NCBI GenBank assembly: GCA_030407315.1
Contig: JALQPE010001744.1
Span: 62,001 to 126,000, forward strand
Origin: Asparagopsis taxiformis
Lineage: Eukaryota; Rhodophyta; Florideophyceae; Bonnemaisoniales; Bonnemaisoniaceae
DNA length: 64,000 nt
Reading direction: 5' to 3'
Positions 44,743 to 56,569 of this stretch are shown here, piece after piece. Under the pieces are notes generated by a model. It saw only the letters and a program-made list of their open reading frames with translations, had not been told where the DNA came from and made no database searches. A program made the position numbers and the translations under genes. Within the stretch, counting starts at the first letter, position 1. Every line of letters starts with the position of its first letter.

Positions 44743-45181
44743 CTAGCCGTCGGAAAATTGTTCTTCGTCTTCGTCCTCATCATATTCAGGATCTCCCGGC
44801 AGAATAGGCGTTATCGGCAACCGTGGAGTTGAATAGCTCAAGATGAATTCTTCACCCGGTGTGAGGGTTCTCTTCTTGGGAGCTTCTGTCGTCTTCATCC
44901 GTATGATTCCGAGCTGCCCTGTCTTCGGCCTACGATCTTTCTTGACCGGGATGGGAACAACTGTCTTGTGGCGAACATTGACAGGTGCCGGTTGACTTTG
45001 CCTGGCAGACCGGCGCGGAGCATTGGCGATTACTTCTTCTTCGAATCCCAACCGCCTGATGAAACCAAACGAAACATTGTCGGGAATCGGATACGACGCA
45101 TTCCTGAAATACGTGTGATACCTCGTTGTCGTGTGTGACACAACTCTGTCGACATGCCCTGCCCCGGCATGTTGTACATCG
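44743..45181 (-). pseudogene. Cupin/dioxygenase-tail-like ORF, left copy, 5'-truncated
   Basis: Homologous along its length to the ORF at 58979-59479. It reads VQHAGAGHVDRVVSHTTTRY, then PDNVSFGFIRRLGFEEEV, then a basic, acidic-ended tail finishing EEQFSDG. The frame has no ATG near its beginning. It is cut by the inner terminus at 45180, so the open frame continues artificially into the repeat. The H-AGAG...R-x-H pattern resembles the last strands of double-stranded beta-helix (cupin/2OG dioxygenase) proteins, but the assignment is weak. Confidence 0.5.
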
Positions 45182-45499
45182 TCTGTGTTCTCGGAAATGG
45201 ACGCGGACGTCCACAACCTCTAGTACACCTAGTATTACTAGGCGGACGTCCATGTTCTCCAGTATTTTTGGATGTCCGCCTAGAACCGGACGTCCATGTG
45301 GTCTAGTACGTCTAGTATTACTAGGGCGACATTCATTGTTTCTAGTACCACGGATGTCCCCCTCGGGATGGACTTCCGCCATGTCTATGTCCACCTAGGA
45401 CGGGCGCCGGTTCAGAAATTCAAAAATTTCGAGCCCAGAAATTTCTGCCGCCGTGCTCGACATGGATGTCCGCATCCATCACGGCGACCACTCTATTTT

Positions 45500-46530
45500 T
45501 CCTTGTCGGTCGACTCCAATTTCGTCTTTAATTTTTTCATCCTCTCGCTCACACCCCCTTCCAGTTGGTGCTCACCTCCCCCGTACTGTACCTCAAACAC
45601 CCCCAATACCACTCTAGCACGCATTTTCAGCTACCTATCCCCGCTTCCACGGTGCACACCTCCATTCCATACCTACTTTTCTGCTCTACCGTACAGATTT
45701 CGTATAACCAGTCCTCATACTACCTCAGAATAGGGCAAAAAACACCCCCTATCTCCTCGACCATGCTCTCCCCCATCACCTTTGCAACGTATTGTTCTTC
45801 AATACCCTCTCTCCTCTACCTTCAACCCCTCTCCTTCGCCCTCTCCACAAACTTCCCCTGCAGCTTACTCTTCCAAAACCTCTCAGTCCCCATCCCGTAC
45901 CCGACCTGCTCCACCCCTCCCTCCCTCAGCTGCTCCATGCCCCCACGCCATCCGCATCTTCGATACCGTATACACCACCACAACTGGTCCACGCTCCCGC
46001 TCCCCCGCCGTCTCCCCAGAAACCTCCCCGCTCTGAAACACATATCAACCCCCCACTTCGCACCCTTCCTCCCACTCCCCTCCCTCCCCAAATACAATAA
46101 CCCCCTTCTTCTCCATCACATCCCCACTCACCACAGCCAGAACAGACGGCACCCCCCTTCCCGCCACTTTCTCCTCACTTTCCTAAAAACTCCCTCCTCT
46201 CGGCGCCTTCAACCGCACCCTCCTACGGTCCCACCTAAACACCTCCTCCGCCCTCACTACCCCAACACCCCGCAGCGTCTCCCCAGTCCCCATAATATGC
46301 TCGTCGGCACTCCTCTCCGAATCACACTCCAATCTAAACCCGCACTCCGTACATTTTCACTTCCCCCTGTACCATCCCATCCCAAGATTCCATCCACCCC
46401 CCCACAGAACACATCCTCATACCACAGAAGAATTTTCTTCCTCTCATACCTCATCCTTAAAACCTCCATCTCCTCCATGTAAATTTCGATGTAAATATTT
46501 TCTCCACTATGCAATCTCAAACATGTATGA
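45500..46530. repeat. C-rich tract, copy 2
   Basis: Almost identical to 42600-43620, with scattered substitutions and small indels; it lacks the CACTGCGGGGTGGC piece near 43090. The zinc-finger-like frame is interrupted by a stop here. Confidence 0.75.
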
Positions 46531-46779
46531 GCGTATGCCTTTCCGCTTCGTCAACCCTGAATATTTGTATTCATGTATTCATAAAATAGAGCCACCCACA
46601 TCCCTATCCCGTTCTGCAAGCTTTACAAACCACCAGACGCATACTCCACAACTATACAACAAACACTACTCGCTATTTCAGACGACGCGGTACACAAGTA
46701 GCGTAGTCTCTACCTTCCGTGACGCCTTCCCTGATGCGTACAAGTGCGAAACACGTCTAGACGTATATCAGAAATGAGT

Positions 46780-48810
46780 GCGAGAGTTTTCTGCACAGAA
46801 GATGCTGAGCCACCAAATTGATTTTTTGGAAATTTTAGAATTTCGGGGCTGGCCAGCAATGCAATCGAGCTGGACATCCACCGGACGTCCATTTCAGGTT
46901 GATCGTGAGAGAGTAGGACGGAACCATGATGAAACAAGGACCAAGACGTGTCCCTGACGTGTTGAGCCTGAAATCGACCCTTCGTAAGACGCGATTTTGG
47001 CTTACAGTTGGTGCTTACAGAAGCCAGTGATGACCCCGGTCGGGGCCGCGGCCGGTTCCTGGGGCCGTTGTGGCCAAATTAGACACCCTGATTTGAATTA
47101 AAATTTGGGCTATTCTCAAAAACATGCACATGTGAACATGTTTTTGAGATGGGGGTCTGCCGTACGGCACAATCGACCCGCCCAAATCGATGATTTTTCA
47201 CAATTTTTTTCTGCCCGAAATTTTAGAATTTCTGGGCTGACCAGCAATGCAATTGAGCCGGACATCCACCAGACGTCCATTCTGGGTTGTTCGTGTGGTG
47301 CTCACATCTACGCATTACAGCAACTACGCAGGCGGGCCCACTGCTCATACGAAGTGCACGTAGCATGTGCAGCATGATGGATGAGTAGTGTTTGTCGTGA
47401 GAAAGTGGGGTGGGAGCATGTCGAAACAAGGACCAAAACTTCGCCCTGGCGTATTGAGGCTGAGCCTGGAATCGATCCTTCGTGAGATGTGGCTTTGCTT
47501 ACAGTTGGTGCTTACAGAAGCCAGCGGTGGCCCCGCTCGGGGCGTCGGATGGCTTCTTCTGGGGCCGTTGTGGCCAGATTAGACACCTTGATTTGAATTG
47601 AATTTTGAGCCATTCTCAAAAACATGCACATGTGAACATGTTTTTGAGATGGGGGTGTGCCGTACGGCACTTTCGACCGCCCAAATCGATATAATTTTGC
47701 AATTTTTTTCCTGACTGAAATTTTAGAATTTCTGGGCTGGCCAGCAATGCAATTGAGCTGGACATTCACCGGACGTCCATTTCAGGTTGGTCGAGTATTG
47801 CACATGGATACAGTTTTGCAGCTATTTCTCAGCCCAAAATTTTAGAATTTCAGGGCTGACCAGCAATGTAACCGAGCCGGACTTCCACTGGACGTCCATT
47901 TCAAGTTAGGCGAGTGCTGCACATTTGCTCGCATCGCAGCAACTAAGCAAGTGTTGAGAGCACCGAGATGCCATGCAGACGAGAGGGAACCGGCTGCAAA
48001 CGGCTTCCCTGGTCGGCAGCTGGATGTCTGGATGTGAATGGCAGCAAGCATGGAAATCTTGCTACCGCACGGCGCATACACACTGCAGCAGCACATCACT
48101 GACGCATGCGAAAGTTGGGTGCTGCAGTGCGTGGTTGTTTGTGAGTTTGTGTGTTTGTGTGTGTATGACGAACCTTGTGGTATCCCTAGGCGTGCACTGG
48201 TACAAAACGTTTGGACTGCCCCATCGGTCGTACTTTGACGCATTTACATGCATCGGAGAACGACCAAGGAGGTAGAGCAGCAATCGCTGTTGGCTGAGCG
48301 TCCAAACTGGAGGGCTTGGGGCAATGGTTCTATAGCAGTCATTTATAGGACGCCCACCGTTGATGACTGAGATCCACGGTGGGTTTAGTATTCATGGTGT
48401 TGTCCTGCATTGGCGGACGTCGAAGACGAGTACTTCCAGTGAGCGTCCAAGGTGAACAGCTCAGCAGAGGATTATGATGTGTATGTGAAGGCATAGGTGA
48501 GGCCAGCAGGAACGTTTCTGCAAGATGGGCGTGAGTGGGTAAGTGAGCGGGGAGGGGCCGCTCGGGGCGCTTGGTAGCTTCTGGGGCCGTTGTGGCCATA
48601 TTAGAATCGAGCCTATGTCCGGTGGACGTCCTGAATTGCTTTATTTTTTGGGCTATTCTCAAAAACATGCACATGTGAACATGTTTTTGAGATGGGGGTG
48701 TGCCGTACGGCACTTTCGACCGCCCAAATCGATGTATTTTTGCAATTTTTTTCTGACTGAAATTTTAGAATTCCTGGGCTCGCCAGCAATGCAATTGCAC
48801 AATTGTTGAA
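46780..48810. repeat. Inner left arm (sub-repeat array)
   Basis: Successive 300-500 bp units, each with TTTTAGAATTTCTGGGCTGG, then ACATCCACCGGACGTCCATT, then GC-rich GGCCGGTTCCTGGGGCC-type spacers and the hairpin module. The array is matched, inverted, by 54300-56040. The core sub-repeat recurs at least five times in this arm. Confidence 0.65.
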
Positions 48811-49033
48811 ATGCGATACATTTAATTTAGCTGCAATTCGATGGCATTCTCGCATTCCCCACAATGCTCTGTCCCGTTGAAACCAAGAGTACCAATTGCA
48901 CTCCGTCTCCTACAAGCATCCAAAGTCTCATTGATGCATGTGAGAAAAACACCTTAGTCGGACTCTTCTGCATAGTCACAATCACCTCCGTCCGCCCCTC
49001 GTTATCCCCGCCACACAAGTTCACCATCATGGT

Positions 49034-49090
49034 GTCATAAAACCTACTTGGAGAGGGACATGATGTCCCTCTCCAAGTAGGTTTTATGAC
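49034..49090. repeat. Perfect 57-bp palindrome
   Basis: Arms of 28 nt with a single central base (49062), running GTCATAAAACCTACTTGG... and its complement. On the minus strand one arm is the end of the open frame GHKTYLERDI, and the other arm continues to its stop. The palindrome therefore duplicates the coding end in inverted form. Confidence 0.9.
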
Positions 49091-52000
49091 CGTCACACTG
49101 GAGACACAGTTTCGTCTTGTTCCAGTTCTTCACTACTTTTTTAGGCGCATATGCAGCGTTGTATACCTTTTCCACTGAGCGTGGTGTCAACGCCTCTTCA
49201 GCTGTCGTGACCCGCCAGGGGCTCGATAGCATCTCCATTTTCTGACGGTTCTGCGTGCGCCTCTTAAATGCAAGAATCCCACACGCATTCATGCATAGAA
49301 TCTCATCTCCATAGTCGAAGTTGGGATCTAGAGGGCGAGAGACCATCTGCGATTCGCGTTTCGGTCCCTGCAGCTCGTGAACGAGACTGCAGGTTGACGA
49401 TGTAGACGATGGCGTCCCAATCTCCACCTAATGTGGCGAATTTTTGGTCTTCAGATACAGCAATTTCGCTTATCTCCTTGTCCATCGGGTCTGGCACTCT
49501 CATGGGGCGACGACGTCATCTTTCCCGGCGATCACATCGCTGACACGCCGCACTTCGATACGCTGTGTGCTTGGATAGACTACCAAGGAACGCTCGTCCG
49601 CTGATAGCGCAAACGCATTCGCACCTGTGATTAGTGCGTTTGCAGGTACGCGTTGCTCGTTGCAAGTAGGTTGTTTGTTGATGTCCACCTAGCATACAAA
49701 AATGCCTCCCGTCTCCCGTGCAAGTGTGATGAGCTCGGACCGTGTTGGTGACAGTAGAAGGCACTTTATATTTGACATGCGCCCATCTTCAACTGAATGT
49801 ATTTTGTGCAGTTACTGTCCGTCGCACTGGATATTCCACGCACAGACTTTATCACTGCTACCTGAATACAGCCCTCATCCCGTGCTGTCGAATGCGACGT
49901 AAACCACCTAATCTCAGTGACCCACGACTGGCCAGTCTTCCTCGCAGTGTTTATCGACACTCCATATGCGCACACTATTATCCATGCATTCAAATTCGAC
50001 CACTCGTTCAATGATGCTTCAACCGGCACAAATAATACTTGCGTCGTGATTCATATCACTGACCTTTTCCATTGTTTCAATGTTCAATACATGCACTTGG
50101 TGGCTGGATAAAGATCTAGTTATTTTGCCAATGGATTCTGCAGATAGAAAGGCCACGATCCATCAATTGTCTTGCACGGGTTTCACTTCTTGTCCCAATG
50201 GTGTGCTTACCACACTCAGTTTTCCACGGTTTGTGCCAACAGCAATGCGATCATCAGATAAAACTTGCAAGCATGAAACACGTTCCTTGTTCTCTAAACC
50301 CGCTATCTGAATTGTTTGCACGCTTTCATTGCCCTTCCCACTGCATGATTACAAACGCTCCGAATCAGCGCGGTAACAAATCTGGAATATGTCATCTTCA
50401 TATCTCTGAAGATCTATGGCACCCAATCTATCCTGCACACCAATTATCTGTAGTTTACTACCACCGCCCCCAACCGCCAACTCTTCTCTTCCAGCCACTG
50501 CATCAGCGCATATCGGCGAAAAAGATGTCGATTGTATACGCTTCAACTCGCTGTTCGCACATAGCACCATTCCTGGTGCTGCGCGTGCTCACGGTAGATT
50601 CGGGTATTCTTCAATGCCCTACATGAGCCGCTTGATGACTTGTGAATCAGACTGAATCGACGCGAGCCTCCCGTATAGCCGAAAGGTACGTTCGAATCGA
50701 CTCGTTTCGCAGGCCTTCGTACACACCTGCATAGTTTCCGCAACATTATCGATTTTGTCGGCGAAATTTTTCAAGATACCATCGCTTTGTTTGGCAACAT
50801 AATCCGCTCGCGTTTTGAGGTTGGAAAGAACCAATTTGAAACACACTCAACTTGGATCACTGTTTATCTCCTGAATCCAGCGATACTATGTCACCAGCCG
50901 TGATTCCTCATCCTTCCTTCCTATATACGCAAGATGTCAAACGACGTTTTCCTCCACGTACTATCCAGCGATTTTATCGTCCCCTTCTGCTTGTTGAGTA
51001 TCGTTAACATATACTTTTCCGTACTCATTTCCATAGTTTCTCAAAAGCCTATCATGCCATTAGATAATTTGCATCTCTGTTCTTGTCATTCCAACGCTTA
51101 CATGATGTCTCAAATTATGAACGCGCCATCCGTACTATTTTCCATGTGTACTGCTGTCCTCTTTTATCGACCGATACCAAACAATTGTCCTCCAGCATGC
51201 CGGTAATTGCCATCCTCTCCTCCTAACATACGCCCCACGTTCTCTGTAGAGTATTAACAGGAACTGGCGTTCGTTTCCTCAAGACGCAGAGAGAGCAGAA
51301 CGCATCGAGCAGACTGATATTGGTGCTATTCCACTTATCGGTCAAGCCCATCGAGTGCAATTGCAGTGACGTATACAGTCCTGCATAAGGCTGGCATTCT
51401 TCCCGTAATCGCTGCACATTGCCCATTGTCCTGCAACTCTTCGGCATAAGACCGCCACGCGCTAATTATTCGCCTCTTCTTCCTGCTCATTGGAAATTTG
51501 AGCGCCTTTCACACAATAGCAAGTGCAAGCAGCAATCCAGCATAGAAGCTGAAAATATGGTCAGAAGCAGGTCGATCCTGGGCACACAACGACGTTCTGG
51601 CATCCGCATCCTCACCCGTGTACCAGGAAAACATTCACGGCGACATCTTCCTGCAATGGTAGTAGCATGACATACACAGGCGTGCCCTCACTGGCGAGTA
51701 TTTCGCAATGAGTCGAAAACAGCACATTAATATTGGGGGTCTGCAGTGCGTGAATCTCGGAAACAAACACGCGGAATATTCGCAGCATCACACCATCAGC
51801 AGCTCGTAAGTCATCAAACACAATTTGAATCTTGGCCAGGGCGAGCGTAACTACTAGATTGGCGATAGCGCTCGGGTCCTAAAGCTTGTCTGTGAGTTTA
51901 TCACGAAGCAAATCACCGAAATGCTGCGAGCAGAGACGCGACGAAAACAGCGGTATCTATCTGCAAATGTGCGTGGGATCGGTGGGTATGGCAGCAAGGA

Positions 52001-52210
52001 AGGCCTACATTGCATCTGAAAACCAGGCGCGGATCTGCGGGAGTGACGGTGATGAGTACTGGATGGTCGTCTTGCCGGCGCCGATGGGCCCAGCGAGGGA
52101 TACCACTGTGCCGCGTGGGTTGCGTGAGAGCGGATAAAGCTCTGCGAGATGGTCAGGTCTGTTTGAGGTGGACGCGTGTATCGTTTGGGTATGATCGTTA
52201 GCGCGGTTCT
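49044..52210 (-). pseudogene. Decayed P-loop NTPase with WD40-like repeats
   Basis: Minus-strand fragments in order. First, SLAGPIGAGKTTIQ near 52090 is a Walker A motif, preceded by DHLAELYPLSRNPRGTVV. Then LALAKIQIVFDDLRAADG near 51830 has a Walker-B-like run and is followed by helical sequence. Next come FKLVLSNLKTRADYVAKQSD near 50840 and several WD40-like strands (ICADAVAGREELAVGGGGSK; RVSCLQVLSDDRIAVGTNRG; EIAVSEDQKFATLGGDWDA). Stops and frameshifts break every junction. The order NTPase, helices, WD40 is that of STAND-type proteins such as NB-ARC/NACHT-WD40, but no diagnostic NB-ARC motif beyond the P-loop was certain. It lies between the inner inverted arms. Confidence 0.5.
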
Positions 52211-52669
52211 AACACGTGTCAGTTCGGTCTATGGTTGCATTGTTGGACGGTTCTCATCTAAATTTAATTTATATTATCTCCATCATTCAGATTCGACCAC
52301 TGCTTTACGCTGGTCGGAAACGGATGTATAGAGACGTACGTCCCTGTAGGAATGGCCCTCATACTGTAGCACAACCATACCAACAATGCCAGCCATGACC
52401 CGAAAACTCCATCCTTGCTATTCTTGCCTTTGTGAACACGCCGCGGTTGCTGTCTGCATCGTTGCCGTAATTACTTCTCTACCTCATTCAGTTCAGAGGA
52501 TACACCGCCCTTGCGTGACTCTTCATCGTCAGCCTGGTTTAGATTAATATCTGAATCGTACGTCTCTCACCTCTACTCTTTTCGCGAGAAAAATGCCTAT
52601 ATATCCTACCTCTTCTCGTGCGGTACGTAACCTCTCAGTAAATGAGCACATTACAATAACTCCTCTATC
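52211..52669. other. Spacer between two decayed genes
   Basis: About 460 bp between the divergent P-loop pseudogene and the GRDP-like gene, which would be a divergent promoter region. A short unrelated frame starts at 52593. Nothing else seen. Confidence 0.35.
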
Positions 52670-54301
52670 ATGTCTCAACAAATCAGTGTTGTTTCCCGAA
52701 TATTTCAAAACCCCTACAACATATCACAGGTCCCGTTCCTCTCTGCAATCCCCGCTCTCCAATCCCTCCTCACTCTCGTCGACCAGTTGCCCGCTCTCTA
52801 CACAAACAGAACTATCCTGTCCAACGCTCTCCGTCGCTATGAACATCTCTAGTTACCCCTCATCCTTTCCAACCCTCACGCCACCATCCTCCCCCCCATT
52901 GACATCCATTGGGTCTGGATATGTCACATGCTCAACCCCACCGCCTATGCGATCGACATGAAACGCATTCGCACTGCACAATCTTCTGCCGGTAACGCAA
53001 AAGTTGTCCATGCTCTTCTTGACCACCAAAGTCGGGTGAAAGCAATGAAACGAGCAAAGAAGTTATTGGAAGCTGCATATCCAAATGAACAGTTTGACTT
53101 GCAGTCTACAATTTCTCAAGCCACTATGTTTGCTACACCTGGCGACCCTGACAACTACCATTTCCCCTCGAAAATCAAATACGACATCATTGCTGCAGCA
53201 TCACGTCAAATGGCCTTCCATTATCAAGTCTGTATCCTGCCCCAGTATTTCCAGAAATCATTTCTGAGAAATGCCGTCAAGCGATATCTCAAGGGTTTCC
53301 TGTATCTCAAGAAGTCCCATCCAAAAACTATCATCACTCCTACAGTAGACAGCGAACTCGTATGGTACTGCCATATGCTGCATCCTTTGGACTATGCCGA
53401 GGAAACTGTTCGAATCACTGGTTCCCTGTTGCCACATGATGATATAACGAATGATCGTTCAGAAGGCTCTGAACTGAACAAAGCGTGGGATAACACATGC
53501 GAATTGTGGAAACTTCAAATCTCCAAAGATGGTCTAGCTTCCCCCGCCGTTATGTTCAGAGGCAATGGTACAGCAGAGGAACGTGCTCTACGACCAGCAA
53601 TACAAGCCTCTGCTGCAAAAATTGCATATCAGTACAGTCAAGCTCTGCAGGGCAACACAGCATTTGTAGTAGCGCACAAAATGTCCAGTTATAGAGCTCC
53701 AGGGTCTCACCGTTCAACCAAATTCCAACGGTCACATCTTGCTGATGCCGGTACTTCGGCTGAGCAGTCTTCATCAGTCGAAATTGAACGATATTCGGAA
53801 ATGGTTCCGTGGGGAACGGGCCTACAACTCCCGAAACTTTCATGCAGAACAGTGCATCGTATCGTCAGTTGCCGAGAAGAGCACGGGAATGATCGCAGTA
53901 TAAATAGCGTGATTGAGATACAATCAGAAAGTGACAGTGGCCATCTTCCGCTTTGCTGCGCCCTCCGTATAAACAGGCAATGTCCATTGTCGTTGGCTAT
54001 GCTTAACCGCAGATTTGTATCTCAGCACTCATCCAGCTTCTGCCGGATAGAACACAGTATTGATAATCATTCCACACTTCCCATTCATACGGAATCGCTC
54101 CACAAAAACATCAACTCCTTCGTGGTTTACTTCCTAGCCGTAAATTCTGGTGACAGAATCACCATTTCAATCCTCGCAGTCTGCATCACACAGATCATCT
54201 TACGCAGTGCGTGCTGCCCAGATCGTTATTCGGCCCTATCCAGAAACACTTTCAGGCCTTGTGCAACCAGTAGATCTGAAATGGAAATGGACGTCCGGTG
54301 A
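52670..54301 (+). pseudogene. GRDP (DUF1399) family gene with in-frame TAG
   Basis: From ATG 52670 the frame reads MSQQISVVSRIFQNPYNISQ, then NALRRYEHL, a TAG at 52850-52852, then LPLILSNPHATILPPIDIHW, VWICHMLNP and on to 54301. Both parts share one frame. The family has Trp after RYEHL, so TGG to TAG is the likely lesion. Two GRDP modules are seen: IDIHWVWICHMLNPTAYAID, and TVDSELVWYCHMLHPLDYAE plus DDITNDRSEG. GRDP proteins of plants act in development and stress; their biochemical role is unclear. Beyond about 53650 the protein is not recognised, and its last codons come from the repeat. The rest of the frame is intact, so decay is recent or the TAG is read through. Confidence 0.68.
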
Positions 54302-56040
54302 ATGACCGGCACAATTGCATTGCTGGCGAGCCCAGGAATTCTAAAATTTCAGTCAGAAAAAAATTGCAAAAATACATCGATTTGGGCGGTCGAAAGTGCC
54401 GTACGGCACACCCTCATCTCAAAAACATGTTCACATGTGCATGTTTTTGAGAATAGCCCAAAAAATAAAGCAATTCAGGACGTCCACCGGACATAGGCTC
54501 GATTCTAATGTGGCCACAACGGCCCCAGAAGCTACCAAGCGCCCCGAGCGGCCCCTCCTCACTCACCCACTCACGGCTATCTTGCAGAAACGTTCCTGCT
54601 GGCCTCATCCATGCCTTCACATCCACATCATCATCCTCTGCTGAGCTGTTCAACTTGGACATTTACTGGAAGTACTCGTTGTCTTCGACGTCCACCAATG
54701 CAGGACAACACCATGAATACTACACCCACCGTGGAGCTCAGTTATCAGTGGTGGGCGTCCTATAAATGAATGCTACAGAACCATTGCCCCAAGCCCTCCA
54801 ATTTGGACGCTCAGCCCACAGCGATTGATGCTCTACCTCCTTGGTCGCTCTCCGATGCATGTAAATGCGTCAAAGTACGACCGATGGGGCAGTCCAAACG
54901 TTTTGTACCAGTGCACGCCTAGGGATACCACAATGTTCGTCATACACACACAAACACACAAACAACCACGCACTGCTGCACCCATCTGTCGCATGCGTCA
55001 GTGATGTGCTGCAGTGTGTATGCGCCGTGCGGTAGCAAAATTTCCATGCTTGCAGCCATTGACATCCAGACATCCAGCTGCCTACCAGGGAAGCCGTTTG
55101 CAGCCGATTCCCATTTTCGGAATGGTATCTCGGTGCTCTCATCACTTGCTTAGTTGCTGCGATGCAAGCAAATGTGCAGCACTCGCCTAGCTTGAAATGG
55201 ACGTCCAGTGGAAGTCCGGCTCGATTGCATTGCTGGCCAGCGCTGAGATTCTAAAATGTTCGGCTGAAAAATAGCTGCAAAACTGTATCCATGCGCAATA
55301 TTCGACCAACCTGAAATGGACGTCCGGTGGATGTCCAGCTCATTTGCATTGCTGGTCAGCCCAGAAATTCTAAAATTTCAGTCAGAAAAAAAATTGCAAA
55401 ATTATATCGATTTGAGCGTTCGAAAGTGCCGTACGGCACACCCCCATCTCAAAAACATGTTCACATGTGCATGTTTTTGAGAATAGCCCAAATTTTAATT
55501 CTAATCAAGGTGTCTAATTTGGCCACAACGGCCCCAGGAACCGGCCGCCGCCCCGAGTGGGGCCATCGCTGGCTTCTGTAAGCACCAACTGTAAGCAAAG
55601 CCACATCTCACGAAGGGTCGATTCCAGGCTCAGGCTCAATACGCCAGGGCGAAGTCATAGTCCTTGTTTCGGCATGCTCCCACCCTACTCTCCCACGACA
55701 AACACTACTCACCCGTCATGCTGCACATACTATGTGCACTTCATATGAGCAGTAGACCCGCCTGCGTGGTTGCTGTAATGCGTGGATGTGAGCAGCACAC
55801 GAACAACCCAAAATGGACGTCTAGTGGATGTCCGGCTCAATTGCATTGCTGGCCAGCCCAGAAATTCTAAAATTTCCGAAAATCAATTTGGTGGCCCATC
55901 ATCTCCCGTGCAGAAAACTCTCGCACTCATTTCTGATATACTTTTGGACGTGTTTCTCACTTTTATGCATCAGGAAAGGCGTTACAGAAAATTGGGACTA
56001 CGCTACTTGTGAGCCGCGTCGTTTGAGATAGCGAGTAGAG
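54300..56040. repeat. Inner right arm (inverted sub-repeat array)
   Basis: Reverse complement of the 46.8-48.8 kb arm with indels, for example 54830-55190 against 47900-48290 and 55560-55740 against 47330-47510. It joins the GRDP frame at its left edge and ends in an AT-rich unique sequence at about 56040. Confidence 0.65.
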
Positions 56041-56569
56041 TTTTTTGTATAGTATTTATGTTATATTCTAAATGTGCGTTCGAGACCTGGTTTGTAATAT
56101 TCTCGTGGTTTTGTGGGTACCAGTTTTGTGCTCACTTCTGGCAGCCCAATGGTGGAATGTACCTGAGCGACCAATCATCACCTACTGCTAGGTCGCACAT
56201 TTTGCTGGCAACGTGTGCATGGAAGGACGAATGAACGCCGTGGGAGATGGATTTTCAGTTAGTTCATTTGAAATAATAAAATTTTATTAATTGCGAACTT
56301 TATGGAATAAGTTTGTGCCTTACAGTGGATATTACAGGGATCATGTAAGGGAAGCAAATGGATTGTCATATGTATAATTATACTATTTCGATGTTCTCGA
56401 TCCGGATCTCATTATTCGGGAGTTCAGAGACCATGGCTCGGGCCATTCTTAATCTCAATACCAGCGATGATATGGAGTATGCACAGCAGGACTTAAGCTG
56501 ACGTCGAATGCTGTCCAGTCGACGTCGCAGGCTCCACTTCTCCGCCATCACTGACTGAGGTTCTTTGGC
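56041..56569. other. Unique AT-rich sequence
   Basis: About 530 bp after the inner arm with no gene or repeat that I can recognise. Confidence 0.35.

Larger units (their letters stand above)
42276..45179. repeat. Outer left arm of inverted repeat
   Basis: Order from the end inward: terminus; GGACGTCC/CTAGTA blocks; C-rich tract; sub-repeat with TTTAGAATTTCTGGGC; GC-rich spacer; hairpin module; unique 180 bp; then the minus-strand cupin-like ORF. The same order, inverted, occupies 58950-61823. Confidence 0.75.

Noticed and set aside
48543..48809. Frames through hairpin repeats reading SQKHAHVNMFLRWG and its inverse SQKHVHMCMFLRIA
   Set aside because: The peptides are produced by the palindromic module in either direction and occur in every copy; no sign of coding constraint.
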